Positions 1 through 9,080 are shown, counted from the stretch's first letter. The stretch is 64,000 nucleotides of DNA from Catonella massiliensis (GCF_016651435.1 NZ_JAEPRJ010000001.1:1240001-1304000), one strand, 5' to 3'. A program made the numbers and translations. Notes: generated by a model from the sequence alone, not told the origin.

Positions 1-1
1 A

Positions 2-39
2 AAGCTGACTTTAAGTGATACAATATCATCAGTCAGCTT
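2..39 (+). other. Long hairpin upstream of the threonine dehydratase gene
   Basis: AAGCTGACT (2-10) pairs perfectly with AGTCAGCTT (31-39), and an inner TGATA/TATCA pair (16-20 with 24-28) extends it. It lies just before a terminator-like hairpin. It may be the end of the transcript of a gene left of the window or part of a leader of the next gene. No T-box consensus is visible. Confidence 0.45.
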
Positions 40-49
40 AGAGCAGTGA

Positions 50-75
50 AAAAGAGGCAGTAATTTGCCTCTTTT
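50..75 (+). terminator. Rho-independent terminator or attenuator before ilvA
   Basis: AAAAGAGGCA (50-59) and TGCCTCTTTT (66-75) form a perfect 10-bp stem with a 6-base loop, followed by TCTTAT. It ends the unseen upstream transcript or attenuates the dehydratase gene. It also shows that an ATG at 65, which falls inside the stem, is not the start of the next gene. Confidence 0.7.
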
Positions 76-109
76 CTTATCTAAAACAAGAAAGAAAGAG
101 GTAATTATT

Positions 110-1330
110 ATGATGACACTGGAGAAATTTGAGGAAGCTGCTGAGGCAGTGAAGAAAGTTGTTAACCCAACAAAGCTTGTGTACAGTGAGTATTTTTCTG
201 CACAAAGTGGTAATAAGGTGTATCTTAAGCCAGAAAATATGCAGTATACAGGTGCTTACAAGGTTAGGGGAGCATACTATAAGATAAGCACTCTTTCTGA
301 AGAAGACAGGAACAAGGGGCTGATTACAGCTTCTGCAGGTAACCACGCTCAAGGTGTGGCTTACGCTGCCAAACTATTTGGTGTAAAAGCGATAGTTGTT
401 ATGCCTACAACAACGCCTCTTATTAAGGTAAACCGCACCAAGTCCTACGGTGCAGAGGTAATTCTATATGGTGATATCTATGACGAGGCCTGTGCCTATG
501 CTCTTAAGCTTGCAAAAGAAGATGGGATGACCTTTATACATCCCTTTGATGATGAAGTAGTTGCTACAGGACAGGGTACTATAGCAATGGAAATCTTCAA
601 GGAGCTTCCAACTGTGGACTACATCCTTGTTCCAATCGGTGGAGGCGGACTCTGTGCAGGAGTATCTACCCTTGCGAAAATGCTTCATCCGGATGTAAAG
701 ATAATAGGTGTAGAACCTGCAGGAGCAGCCTGTATGAAGGCTTCTCTTGAGGCAGGAAAGGTCACCAGTCTTAAGAAGGTTGAGACCATAGCTGACGGTA
801 CAGCTGTAAGGACACCGGGAACCAATGTATTTCCATATATCCAAAAAAATGTTGATGAAATAATTACAATAGAGGATGAAGAACTTACACTAAACTTCCT
901 TGATATGATAGAGAATCACAAGATGGTGGTTGAGAATTCAGGCCTGCTCACTGTTGCGGCCATAAACAAGCTCGGAGTAACAGGCAAGAAGGTCGTATCC
1001 ATCATTAGTGGAGGTAATATTGATATAATTACAGTGTCTTCAATGGTTCAGCACGGACTGAGGCAGAGAGGAAGGATATTTACCGTTTCTGTACTTCTTC
1101 CTGACCGTCCCGGTGAGCTTGCAAGGGTTGCTGAGGTAATTGCAGAGCTAAAGGGCAATGTAATAAGGCTTGAACATAACCAGTTTGTAAATATCAATAG
1201 AAATGCGGCCGTAGAGCTCATTATCACGATGGAATCCTATGGCATGGAGCATAAGAAGGAAATAATTGACGGCCTGGGTAAGAAGGGCTACAAACCGAAA
1301 GAGGTGCAGTCTAAAGGAAGTCTTAATTAG
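110..1330 (+). CDS. ilvA: Threonine ammonia-lyase with C-terminal ACT domain
   Basis: A PLP-dependent enzyme that deaminates L-threonine to 2-oxobutyrate, for isoleucine synthesis or fermentative threonine breakdown. In the 406-residue form the PLP lysine is K51 in TGAYKVRGA, the glycine-rich phosphate loop is GGGG near 177-180, and an ACT-like domain starts near 321 (VSVLLPDRPGELARV). The start at 110 is chosen because AGAGG precedes it at a good distance; an ATG at 65 lies inside a terminator stem. The single short ACT domain suits the ~400-residue clostridial/TdcB-like class better than the ~510-residue biosynthetic IlvA, so the symbol is less certain than the activity. No other ilv or tdc gene is nearby. 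Confidence 0.9.
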   Translation: MMTLEKFEEAAEAVKKVVNPTKLVYSEYFSAQSGNKVYLKPENMQYTGAYKVRGAYYKISTLSEEDRNKGLITASAGNHAQGVAYAAKLFGVKAIVVMPTTTPLIKVNRTKSYGAEVILYGDIYDEACAYALKLAKEDGMTFIHPFDDEVVATGQGTIAMEIFKELPTVDYILVPIGGGGLCAGVSTLAKMLHPDVKIIGVEPAGAACMKASLEAGKVTSLKKVETIADGTAVRTPGTNVFPYIQKNVDEIITIEDEELTLNFLDMIENHKMVVENSGLLTVAAINKLGVTGKKVVSIISGGNIDIITVSSMVQHGLRQRGRIFTVSVLLPDRPGELARVAEVIAELKGNVIRLEHNQFVNINRNAAVELIITMESYGMEHKKEIIDGLGKKGYKPKEVQSKGSLN

Positions 1331-1382
1331 CAGGACTTTGCACTTGCTTTTACTATGCATCACACATGAAAAAGGAGAATAA

Positions 1383-2456
1383 ATGGGATATTTAAGCACT
1401 ATCACATATGCAATGATACTGTTTCCGATTTTAGCGTTATTTATAACACTGCCTTATATGGTGATTAACTATCGTAAGTATGGTTCTGTAAATAAGCTTC
1501 GTACACTTATTTTATATTCATTTATATTGTATTTACTAACCATATATCTCTTGGTCATTCTGCCTTTGCCGGATAGGGACAGTGTGCGACACAGCTATAC
1601 GGATATGATTAATTTGATGCCTTTTTCATTTGTGATGGATTTTATAAAGGAAAATCCGCTTGTTTTGTCTAAGCCTGCGACCTGGCTTATGGCATTAAAA
1701 CACTCGACTTTCTATGTGCCGGCTTTTAATGTCCTTATGTTAATACCATTTGGAGTGTACTTAAGATATTATTTTAAGTGCAGCTTTAAGAAGACAGCAC
1801 TTTTGACAGCTCTTCTTAGCTTATTCTTTGAGCTTACTCAATTGTCGGGACTATACTTTATATATCCGGGTTCATACCGCCTTTGCGATATAGATGACAT
1901 TATACAAAATACAACAGGAGGCTGTATTGGCTATGCTCTGGGGTGGTTTGCCGTTAAACTTCTTCCATCAAGGGATGCTATAGATGAAAAGTCGCTTGAA
2001 GCAGGTGCAAGGGTTTCCGGAATTCGCATTTGTCTTTCGCTCATTATTGATACCTTTATTATATCTATCCCTTATAGCATATCACATACAACACTTCCTT
2101 TTCCTGTGTTTATAGCAATATATTTTGCCATAATACCTTTATTTAACGGTAAAACACTGGGAAGTGCATTACTTAGATTTGGACTTTATTTTGAGAAAAA
2201 CAAGTGGTTTGGTACGATTTTTAGAGGATTATTATTAACAGCATACTTCTATCTGATTCCCATAGGATTGCAGAACATGATGTATGAGTTTAATAAATAT
2301 GCAGACTCGTTATTGTACATATGCTTATTTTTAATCACGTTTATGATACTCATATTATTTTTAATCTATACAATAGCTGTTGTGTTGTTAAATAAGCGGT
2401 TATTATTTGACCGTATATCTGGTGCAAAATATAAAAGTACCGTTACAAATAAGTAA
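1383..2456 (+). CDS. VanZ-family / RDD-domain integral membrane protein
   Basis: Predicted polytopic membrane protein of 357 residues. The first ~200 residues match the VanZ pattern: several hydrophobic helices, a FNVLMLIPFGVYLR segment, an acidic FELTQL helix and a CDIDDIIQNTTGG loop. The rest begins RICLSLIIDTFIISIPYSI and looks like an RDD domain, a common fusion in clostridia. VanZ proteins are linked to lipoglycopeptide tolerance but most have no proven role. GGAG lies six bases before the ATG. It follows ilvA by about 50 bp with no clear terminator between. Confidence 0.8.
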   Translation: MGYLSTITYAMILFPILALFITLPYMVINYRKYGSVNKLRTLILYSFILYLLTIYLLVILPLPDRDSVRHSYTDMINLMPFSFVMDFIKENPLVLSKPATWLMALKHSTFYVPAFNVLMLIPFGVYLRYYFKCSFKKTALLTALLSLFFELTQLSGLYFIYPGSYRLCDIDDIIQNTTGGCIGYALGWFAVKLLPSRDAIDEKSLEAGARVSGIRICLSLIIDTFIISIPYSISHTTLPFPVFIAIYFAIIPLFNGKTLGSALLRFGLYFEKNKWFGTIFRGLLLTAYFYLIPIGLQNMMYEFNKYADSLLYICLFLITFMILILFLIYTIAVVLLNKRLLFDRISGAKYKSTVTNK

Positions 2457-2546
2457 ATACTGCGGGATAGTTTAAAACTTATACATTCTTGAAATTCTAA
2501 CCTGTGAGGACTAGACTAAAGTTATTAAGCTAAAGGAATTAGGGTA

Positions 2547-3893
2547 ATGGAAGACGAAAATAGGAAGTTGTTAAGGATTATACTGAATATGGCCTGGCCA
2601 GCTATATTAGAATCTGTGTTCTTTTCGCTTACCGCACTCATTGATTCTTACATGGTGAGCGTACTTGGTGAAAATGCAGTAGCAGGTGTTGGAATTACTG
2701 CTCAGCCTAAGTTTTTGGGGCTTGCTATCTGCTTTGCAGCCAATGTGGCCTTGGCGGCTCTTGTAGCAAGAAGGTACGGGCAGAAAAATAGAAAGGACGC
2801 CAATAGGATTGTCCTTACTGGAGTACTTTTTGTTACTTTGGCTACTGTATTTATAAGCCTAATTTCGGTTACTTTTACCGGTACTATAATGGACTTATGT
2901 GGTGCAACTCCTGATACCAAGGAATATGGTGAAACATATTTCAGGATAATAATGGGTGGCATTATTTTTAATGTGCTTCAGATGAGCATAAATGCTGCAC
3001 AAAGAGGCATAGGGAATACCAAGATTACTATGCGCACCAATGTGGTGAGCAATGTAATAAATATAATGTTTAACTATCTTTTAATAGGAGGTAATCTTGG
3101 CTTCCCTAAGCTTGGAATAGCGGGAGCGGCCATATCTACAGTTTTTGGGACAGTGGTTGCCAGTGTGATGAGTATAGCTTCAATTATGAAAAAAGACTGC
3201 TTTATCAATATAGGTTATATGATAGCCGAAAAGATAAGGCCTACATTTGCCTGCCTTAAAAATATTACCTCCGTAGGATACAGCGTGTTCCTCGAGCAGC
3301 TTCTTATGAGAGTAGGCTTTATGTCAACTGCTATAATGGCGGCTCACCAGGGTACTTCTCAAATGGCGGCTCATCAGGTAAGTATGAATCTTTTAAGCCT
3401 ATCATATTCCTTTGGTGACGGAATTCAGTCTACAGTTGTAGCATTAATTGGCAAGAGTCTAGGCGAGGAAAAACCTGAACTGGCTAAAAAATACGGAGTT
3501 ATCTGTAGAAAGTTTGCTATTATGATAGCCGCAGTTCTTGCAGTGGTCTACATTTTGGGCAGTAAAGGCATATATTCAATGTTCTTTGACAATCCTGAAG
3601 TAATAAATATTGGAATTACCATAAGCCACGTGCTGATAGCTGCAATCATCTTCCAAATCCCAAGCGTAGTCTACATAGGTGCCCTAAGAGGAGCAGGAGA
3701 TACCCTTTATACTGCAATAACCTCTACCATAAGTGTAACCATAATAAGGACATTTGTATCTTACTTTTTTGGTTATGTGCTAGGCATGGGGATAGTTGGT
3801 ATATGGTTTGGTATAGTCGGGGATCAGTGCAGCAGGTTCATTTTCTCGGAAATACGCTTCAGACAGGGTAAATGGACAAAAATAAAGATATAG
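2547..3893 (+). CDS. MATE family efflux transporter
   Basis: A 448-residue polytopic transporter with the twelve-helix pattern of the MATE family (DinF/NorM-like), which exports drugs or metabolites in exchange for Na+ or H+. Family marks visible are the N-terminal MAWPAILESVFFSLTALIDS stretch, the repeated half with MAAHQVSMNLLSLSYSFGDG, and GALRGAGDT. The length is normal. The substrate cannot be read from sequence. It stands between the VanZ/RDD gene and trmO without an obvious functional link. Confidence 0.9.
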   Translation: MEDENRKLLRIILNMAWPAILESVFFSLTALIDSYMVSVLGENAVAGVGITAQPKFLGLAICFAANVALAALVARRYGQKNRKDANRIVLTGVLFVTLATVFISLISVTFTGTIMDLCGATPDTKEYGETYFRIIMGGIIFNVLQMSINAAQRGIGNTKITMRTNVVSNVINIMFNYLLIGGNLGFPKLGIAGAAISTVFGTVVASVMSIASIMKKDCFINIGYMIAEKIRPTFACLKNITSVGYSVFLEQLLMRVGFMSTAIMAAHQGTSQMAAHQVSMNLLSLSYSFGDGIQSTVVALIGKSLGEEKPELAKKYGVICRKFAIMIAAVLAVVYILGSKGIYSMFFDNPEVINIGITISHVLIAAIIFQIPSVVYIGALRGAGDTLYTAITSTISVTIIRTFVSYFFGYVLGMGIVGIWFGIVGDQCSRFIFSEIRFRQGKWTKIKI

Positions 3894-3985
3894 CTAGACA
3901 ATATGTGCATACAAAGTAAGTTTGATAACAGATAAGCAGAAGATATAGGTAGGCATGAGGTGTATGTATAATAATATTAAGCATA

Positions 3986-4030
3986 GATAAGAAAGATAAG
4001 AAAGATAAGAAAGATTAGAAAAGATAAGAA
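3986..4030 (+). repeat. Tandem 9-bp repeat GATAAGAAA, about five units
   Basis: GATAAGAAA at 3986, 3995 and 4004, then a variant GATTAGAAAA at 4013 and a last GATAAGAA at 4023. The tract is purine-rich on the plus strand and ends 27 bp before trmO, inside its probable leader. Copy number could vary by slippage. Confidence 0.85.
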
Positions 4031-4057
4031 TATAATTTGGATAATTAAGGGTGTTTA

Positions 4058-4735
4058 ATGAAGATAATAGCTAGGATACAGTCAGACTTTAAGGATAAAT
4101 TCGGGATTCCAAGGCAAAGCGGCCTTGTAAATGAGCTAACAGCTAAGATAGTATTTGAGCCTGAATATAGAAATATAGATGCATTTAAGGGACTAAGCGG
4201 GTTTAACTATATCTGGCTGATTTGGGAGTTTTCTGAAACTATTACAGATACCTTTAAGGCAAGCGTAAGGCCTCCGAGGCTTCCTAGGAATGAACATTTG
4301 GGGGTATTTGCAACGAGGTCTCCATACCGGCCTAACCCAATAGGACTATCAAGTGTAAGGCTGATATCTGTTGAAGAGACAGAGATTGGTCCTGTACTTA
4401 CCGTAGGAGGTGCTGATTTACTGGATGGAACACCGATATATGATATAAAGCCATATCTGCCTTATGCAGACTGTCATACAGATGCACTTTCAGGTTATAC
4501 TGAATTTACAAAAGAACATAGACTTCAGGTTGAGGAAGAGAGCTTAGAACTTAGTAAGGTAAGCGATGATAAGAGAGAAGCACTTATAAAAGTACTGTCT
4601 TTAGATCCAAGACCATCATATCAAAACAGTGATGAATCAAGGGTATATGGCTTAAGGTTTGCTTCTTATGAGGTAAATTTTAAGGTCACAGGAGACAAGC
4701 TTAGAATACTTAAAATAACTACTATTGTAGAATAA
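4058..4735 (+). CDS. trmO: tRNA (N6-threonylcarbamoyladenosine-37-N6)-methyltransferase TrmO/TsaA
   Basis: The YaeB/TsaA family adds a methyl group to t6A at position 37 of ACY-reading tRNA-Thr. The 225-residue protein has the family signature RSPYRPNPIGLSSVRL near 87-102 and the C-terminal DPRPSYQ motif near 187, so both the beta-barrel SAM domain and the small C-terminal lobe are present. No canonical Shine-Dalgarno is obvious before the ATG (GGGTG is the nearest). It is preceded by a purine-rich tandem repeat and followed by a hairpin. Confidence 0.92.
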   Translation: MKIIARIQSDFKDKFGIPRQSGLVNELTAKIVFEPEYRNIDAFKGLSGFNYIWLIWEFSETITDTFKASVRPPRLPRNEHLGVFATRSPYRPNPIGLSSVRLISVEETEIGPVLTVGGADLLDGTPIYDIKPYLPYADCHTDALSGYTEFTKEHRLQVEEESLELSKVSDDKREALIKVLSLDPRPSYQNSDESRVYGLRFASYEVNFKVTGDKLRILKITTIVE

Positions 4736-4747
4736 AATCATTCTACA
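4726..4747 (+). terminator. Hairpin overlapping the trmO stop codon
   Basis: TGTAGAAT (4726-4733) pairs with ATTCTACA (4740-4747) across a 6-base loop. The left arm overlaps the stop codon. There is no clear U-run, so termination is uncertain. Confidence 0.4.
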
Positions 4748-4839
4748 GCTATAAGAAAATTATATTAATTGGTAGTCGTTATTATATTTTAAAAAGGTCT
4801 TTCATTTTCCTGTAGAATATATTATCATAGTAGTCACGG

Positions 4840-4886
4840 ACACAAGATATTGTATTGTACTACTGTTGCTTAACAATAACTTGTAT
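4840..4886 (+). promoter_or_regulatory. Paired NrdR-like boxes upstream of nrdD
   Basis: ACACAAGATATTGTAT (4840-4855) and TAACAATAACTTGTAT (4871-4886) resemble each other and the NrdR box (ACAC-WATAT-WWGTGT type). Their 31-bp offset, three helical turns, is the usual spacing of NrdR box pairs. NrdR represses ribonucleotide reductase genes when dATP is plentiful. The assignment rests on similarity and spacing; no nrdR gene is in the window. Confidence 0.6.
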
Positions 4887-4904
4887 TTAAAACCGCCGAA
4901 ATCT

Positions 4905-4917
4905 GCCCATAGTGGGC
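4905..4917 (+). other. Small hairpin in the nrdD leader
   Basis: GCCCA (4905-4909) pairs with TGGGC (4913-4917); flanking AAAC and GTTT can extend it with an internal loop. It lies 40 bases before the start codon. It does not match a riboswitch that I recognise. Confidence 0.35.
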
Positions 4918-4956
4918 GTTTGGAACGGAAATTATATCTGAGGGAGTGTGGAAGTC

Positions 4957-7158
4957 GTGAAGATTATCAAAAGAAGTGGTCAGGAAAATACCTTTGACGG
5001 CAATAAAATTACCGTTGCTGTAAGAAAGGCGAACAAGGAGGTTAACGATAACCTTAGACTTACAGAGGAAGAAGTTCTCGCAATTACAGAGAATGTTACT
5101 AAGGTGTGCTCCGGTATGAGCAGAGCGCTTAGTGTAGAGGAAATACAGGATTTAGTTGAGAATGAGCTTATGAAAACCGGCAAGAATGAGGTTGCCAGAA
5201 AGTACATTACATACAGATATAAGAGGGCTTTGGTTCGTCAGGCCAATACCACAGATGACCAGATACTAAGCCTTATTGAATGTGATAACGAAGAGGTTAA
5301 GCAGGAGAATTCCAACAAAAACCCTACAGTTAACAGTGTTCAAAGAGACTATATGGCAGGTGAGGTAAGTAAGGATATTACCAGAAGGTTCTTACTTCCT
5401 GAAGATATAGTAAGGGCACATGAAGAAGGTATTATACATTTTCACGACAGCGATTATTTTGCACAGCACATGTATAACTGCTGCCTTGTAAACCTTGAAG
5501 ATATGCTTCTAAACGGTACTGTTATATCTGAGACTATGATTGAGAGACCTAGAAGCTTCTCAACTGCCTGCAATATCGCTACTCAGGCTATTGCTCAGAT
5601 AGCAAGTAATCAGTATGGCGGACAGAGCATAACTCTTAGCCACCTCGTACCTTTTGTAGATGTAAGCAGACAGAAGTACCGTGTAGAGGTTGCAAAAGAG
5701 TTTGCTGCAGCGGGAGTAGAGCTTGATACCGAGAAGATTGAAAAGGTTGCCGAGCTTAGAGTACGTGAAGAAGTTAGACGCGGAGTACAGGTTATACAGT
5801 ATCAGGTTATTACCCTTATGACAACCAACGGTCAGGCACCTTTTATTACTGTATTTATGTATCTGAATGAAGTGCCTGAGGGTCGTATCAGAGACGACCT
5901 CGCCCTTGTGATAGAAGAGATGCTCAATCAGCGTATGCAGGGAGTTAAGAACGAAAAGGGAGTATGGATTACCCCTGCTTTCCCTAAGCTTATATATGTA
6001 CTTGAAGAGGATAACGTAGGCAAGGACAGTAAGTATTATTATCTTACTGAGCTTGCAGCAAAGTGTACTGCTAAACGCCTTGTACCTGACTATATATCTG
6101 AGAAGATTATGCTCAGGGAAAAGGGTGATGTTTACCCTTGCATGGGCTGCCGTTCTTTCCTTACACCTGATAGATTTACTGATGAGGGAGTAGGCAATAT
6201 AGCTAAGGCTAAAAATTATGATGAAAATAAGCATAAATACTACGGAAGATTCAATCAGGGTGTTGTAACCATCAACCTTGTTGATGTTGCCTGCTCATCT
6301 AAGAAAAATGAAGCGGATTTTTGGAGAATCCTTGATGAGCGTCTTGAGCTTTGCCACAGAGCACTTAGAGCAAGACATGACAGGCTTCTTGGGACACTTT
6401 CAGATTCTGCACCTATTCTATGGCAAAATGGTGCCATAGCAAGACTTGCTAAGGGAGAGAAGATAGATGAACTCCTTTACAATGGATATTCAACCATTTC
6501 CTTAGGTTATGCAGGTCTGTATGAGATGACAAGATATATGAAGGATGCAAGCCATACTTCGCCAGAGGGTAAGGAATTTGCTCTTAAGGTTATGGAGAAG
6601 TTAAATGAGGCTTGTAATAAGTGGAAGAAGGAAGAAAATATTGATTATTCAGTATATGGTACCCCTCTTGAGTCAACTACATATAAGTTCTCAAAGTGCT
6701 TACAGAAGAGATTTGGGCTTATTGAGGGTGTAACTGATAGAAATTATATTACCAACAGCTACCATGTACACGTATCAGAGAAGATTGATGCCTTTTCAAA
6801 GCTTAAGTTTGAGTCTGACTTCCAGAAGCTTTCTCCGGGTGGAGCTATAAGCTATGTGGAAGTACCTAATATGAGCAACAATGTAGAGGCTGTAATTTCT
6901 ATTATGCAGTATATTTATGACAATATCATGTATGCTGAGTTGAATACAAAGAGTGATTACTGCCAGTGCTGCGGCTTTGATGGAGAAATCAAGATAGTTA
7001 ATGATGAAGATGGCAAGCTTGTTTGGGAATGCCCAAACTGCGGTAATAGAGACCAGGATAAGATGAATGTTGCAAGACGTACCTGTGGTTATATAGGTAC
7101 TCAGTACTGGAATCAGGGACGTACACAGGAGATAGCGGAGAGAGTTCTTCATTTATGA
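4957..7158 (+). CDS. nrdD: Anaerobic ribonucleoside-triphosphate reductase (glycyl-radical subunit)
   Basis: Class III ribonucleotide reductase, which makes dNTPs from NTPs without oxygen using formate and a glycyl radical. Residues ~1-90 are an ATP-cone allosteric domain (KIIKRSGQENTFDGNKI). The C-terminus has two CxxC zinc-binding pairs (CQCCG, CPNCG) and the radical motif RRTCGYIGTQYW, with the radical glycine near 711. The start is placed at GTG 4957 because GAGGGAG ends at 4946, ten bases away; a GTG at 4948 is too close to that ribosome binding site. It overlaps nrdG by four bases and sits behind NrdR-like boxes. Confidence 0.96.
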   Translation: MKIIKRSGQENTFDGNKITVAVRKANKEVNDNLRLTEEEVLAITENVTKVCSGMSRALSVEEIQDLVENELMKTGKNEVARKYITYRYKRALVRQANTTDDQILSLIECDNEEVKQENSNKNPTVNSVQRDYMAGEVSKDITRRFLLPEDIVRAHEEGIIHFHDSDYFAQHMYNCCLVNLEDMLLNGTVISETMIERPRSFSTACNIATQAIAQIASNQYGGQSITLSHLVPFVDVSRQKYRVEVAKEFAAAGVELDTEKIEKVAELRVREEVRRGVQVIQYQVITLMTTNGQAPFITVFMYLNEVPEGRIRDDLALVIEEMLNQRMQGVKNEKGVWITPAFPKLIYVLEEDNVGKDSKYYYLTELAAKCTAKRLVPDYISEKIMLREKGDVYPCMGCRSFLTPDRFTDEGVGNIAKAKNYDENKHKYYGRFNQGVVTINLVDVACSSKKNEADFWRILDERLELCHRALRARHDRLLGTLSDSAPILWQNGAIARLAKGEKIDELLYNGYSTISLGYAGLYEMTRYMKDASHTSPEGKEFALKVMEKLNEACNKWKKEENIDYSVYGTPLESTTYKFSKCLQKRFGLIEGVTDRNYITNSYHVHVSEKIDAFSKLKFESDFQKLSPGGAISYVEVPNMSNNVEAVISIMQYIYDNIMYAELNTKSDYCQCCGFDGEIKIVNDEDGKLVWECPNCGNRDQDKMNVARRTCGYIGTQYWNQGRTQEIAERVLHL

Positions 7159-7691
7159 TGAATTATTGTGAAATAAAATACTTTGACATAGCCAATGGAC
7201 CGGGAGTGAGGACAAGCCTTTTTGTAAGTGGCTGTACTCACCACTGTAAGGGCTGTTTCAATGAAATGGCTTGGGATTTTAACTCAGGCAAAGAATATAC
7301 TACCGATGTAGAAGGGGAGATTATATCTTCCCTTTCTCCATCATTTATAGCAGGGCTTACAATTCTTGGCGGAGAGCCTATGGAAGTCCGCAATCAGAGA
7401 GGAGTAGCAGGACTTGTTAAGCGGATTAAAGCTGATTTACCTGAGAAGTCCATCTGGCTCTTTTCAGGCTATACCCTTGAAGAGCTGCTTGACGTCTCTA
7501 ATTCCCGCTGTCATGATGAGCACACTATGGATATTCTTAACAATATAGATGTGCTTGTAGACGGTAAGTTCGTACTTGAGCTTAAAGATTTGAGCCTAAA
7601 GTTTAGAGGAAGCTCCAACCAGCGCATCATAGACATGAAGAGGAGCTTGGCTGAGAATAGGGTGGTATTGTCTAAGTATATGGAGAAGTAG
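7155..7691 (+). CDS. nrdG: Anaerobic ribonucleotide reductase activating protein (radical SAM)
   Basis: Installs the glycyl radical on NrdD by cleaving S-adenosylmethionine with a [4Fe-4S] cluster. The CxxxCxxC cluster motif is CTHHCKGC, near residues 28-35; it is preceded by NGPGVRTSLFVSG and followed by LGGEP, all typical of NrdG. It has 178 residues, a normal length. The ATG at 7155 overlaps the nrdD stop in ATGA; a second ATG follows at 7158. The coupling implies translational linkage with nrdD. Confidence 0.95.
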   Translation: MMNYCEIKYFDIANGPGVRTSLFVSGCTHHCKGCFNEMAWDFNSGKEYTTDVEGEIISSLSPSFIAGLTILGGEPMEVRNQRGVAGLVKRIKADLPEKSIWLFSGYTLEELLDVSNSRCHDEHTMDILNNIDVLVDGKFVLELKDLSLKFRGSSNQRIIDMKRSLAENRVVLSKYMEK

Positions 7692-7754
7692 TATTTGAAA
7701 ATCCAGACTAAGTTTAGTTGTATATGTTTATTTATTTTGTTTATGGTAAAAAAG

Positions 7755-7793
7755 AGGGTTTAAATCTTTCTAACAAGATTTAAACCCTTTTTT
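7755..7793 (+). terminator. Rho-independent terminator of nrdD-nrdG
   Basis: AGGGTTTAAATCTT (7755-7768) and AAGATTTAAACCCT (7775-7788) form a 14-bp perfect stem followed by a run of T through 7793. Confidence 0.93.
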
Positions 7794-7829
7794 AATAAAT
7801 TCTCCTGCAAGCAAGTCCCAATCGAATTT

Positions 7830-7852
7830 TTATACTTTTGACACTTGTATCA
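7830..7852 (-). repeat. Dispersed dyad repeat, copy A
   Basis: Read on the minus strand this begins TGATACAAGTGTCAAAAG and is identical for 23 bases to copy B at 27103-27125. Its core (7839-7852) is the dyad TGAYAC-NN-GTRTCA. It lies between the nrdG terminator and the 3' end of the convergent YprB gene, so it is not in front of an annotated gene. A weaker half-match follows at 7881-7894. Confidence 0.75.
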
Positions 7853-7961
7853 TAAATTATAAATACTGAAAATTTTATTTTTATACAAGTGATATAAGTT
7901 TTATCTACACCCTAATTCAACTTAGATTATAATTGTGATTTACTACAATTATGGAAGTGTT

Positions 7962-9080
7962 TCACCTATTATTTGTTAAATATCTAAGAAACGACCTGAA
8001 AATAGCAGATAAGCTCTCCTTAGACTCCAATAGCTTTTCATTTACAATAGTGTACATTGTCTTGTCCGCATATTCAGATTTAAACACTGGAAGTGTAGTG
8101 GCTTTGGGGAGCTTTATAAAGCGGCCTTTATGCTTTGTATAGCAGTTAGAAGAAGTAGCTTTTTCTTTGTTTTCCTTATCCACAAAGGATGCCAGACTCT
8201 TATGTACTACCATGTCCTCTTTAGGGAGATAGTAGTAGTTTTTATAGTCCTTGTAGAACAACTTAAGCTCAGTTTCATACATATCTAAGGTCAAATCTAT
8301 CCTATTTGCAGTGCTTTCATCAATAAAGCAACAAGAGAAGCCATCCCCACGAAGCTCATCTTTCCTTAGAATATCGAAGTCAACCTTTGTTGATAAGATG
8401 ATTTTACCTGTTGTATCATTAACAACACAGTCAATTTCAAGCTCATCACCTGAATTAATAAGAGTTTCAAGTTCTTTTATGAAGTTATAAAGCTTTGTAA
8501 GCCTTGCTAAGCCTGCTAAATCATCACTGTTGTGTAGTATTAAAGTCTTGTATATTTCTTCTTTTTCAGATGAATCACTAAACCTTAGCTTTAAAAACTT
8601 AGCATACCACTCCACGAGCTCACCGCCGGAGTATTTGTCCTCCCTTAAGATACCCAGATAGGCTTCAACCTCCTTTTGTTTCAGTCCGCTTAATCCAAGA
8701 AACTTCCTATAGGAAGAAAACACCCTATAGAAGTCAATAATTTTATACTTATAAGCCTGAAAAGAGAGACTGTATTTTTCGTATTTTTTCGTGAGATATG
8801 GCAGGTCAAAGGTGGTTCCATTGTAGCAAATTAGGTATTTTTTATCTTTTATAAAGTCTGAAAAGGCGGATAGTGCCTCTTTTTCAGACTTATTATCCTC
8901 AGCAAACCACTGAATCAATTGCCATTCACCCTCTTTAAAGTATATGCAGCCAATAAGGTAAAGAGCAGTGACATCAGCAGAAAAGCCTGTTGTTTCTATA
9001 TCAAAATAAACTGTCTCCTCTGAGCTAATGCCAATTGGAGGATTAAAGCAATTATCAAGAGCTTTTCGTTCTATTATCAT
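7962..9080 (-). CDS. YprB-like ribonuclease H-fold (DEDD) exonuclease domain protein
   Basis: Predicted nuclease of the YprB family, 372 residues. An N-terminal DEDD exonuclease fold shows YFDIETTG (D27, E29), YNGTTFDLPYL with the third acid near 112, and LHNSDDLAGL with the fourth. The C-terminal ~170 residues are less conserved and may bind nucleic acid or protein. The exact substrate of this family is not established. It stands alone, convergent with nrdG and divergent from alaS. Confidence 0.8.
   Translation of the reverse strand: MIIERKALDNCFNPPIGISSEETVYFDIETTGFSADVTALYLIGCIYFKEGEWQLIQWFAEDNKSEKEALSAFSDFIKDKKYLICYNGTTFDLPYLTKKYEKYSLSFQAYKYKIIDFYRVFSSYRKFLGLSGLKQKEVEAYLGILREDKYSGGELVEWYAKFLKLRFSDSSEKEEIYKTLILHNSDDLAGLARLTKLYNFIKELETLINSGDELEIDCVVNDTTGKIILSTKVDFDILRKDELRGDGFSCCFIDESTANRIDLTLDMYETELKLFYKDYKNYYYLPKEDMVVHKSLASFVDKENKEKATSSNCYTKHKGRFIKLPKATTLPVFKSEYADKTMYTIVNEKLLESKESLSAIFRSFLRYLTNNR

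Noticed and set aside
65..109. Upstream ATG at 65 as start of the threonine dehydratase
   Set aside because: It lies inside the terminator stem and has no ribosome binding site; ATG 110 has AGAGG at a good distance.
5560..6234. Long open frame on the minus strand inside nrdD
   Set aside because: Antisense to conserved nrdD codons, no ribosome binding site, composition typical of a shadow frame.
7951..8142. Plus-strand 63-codon frame after dyad copy A
   Set aside because: Mostly overlaps the conserved 3' end of the YprB gene in antisense and has no ribosome binding site; it does not give copy A a target gene.
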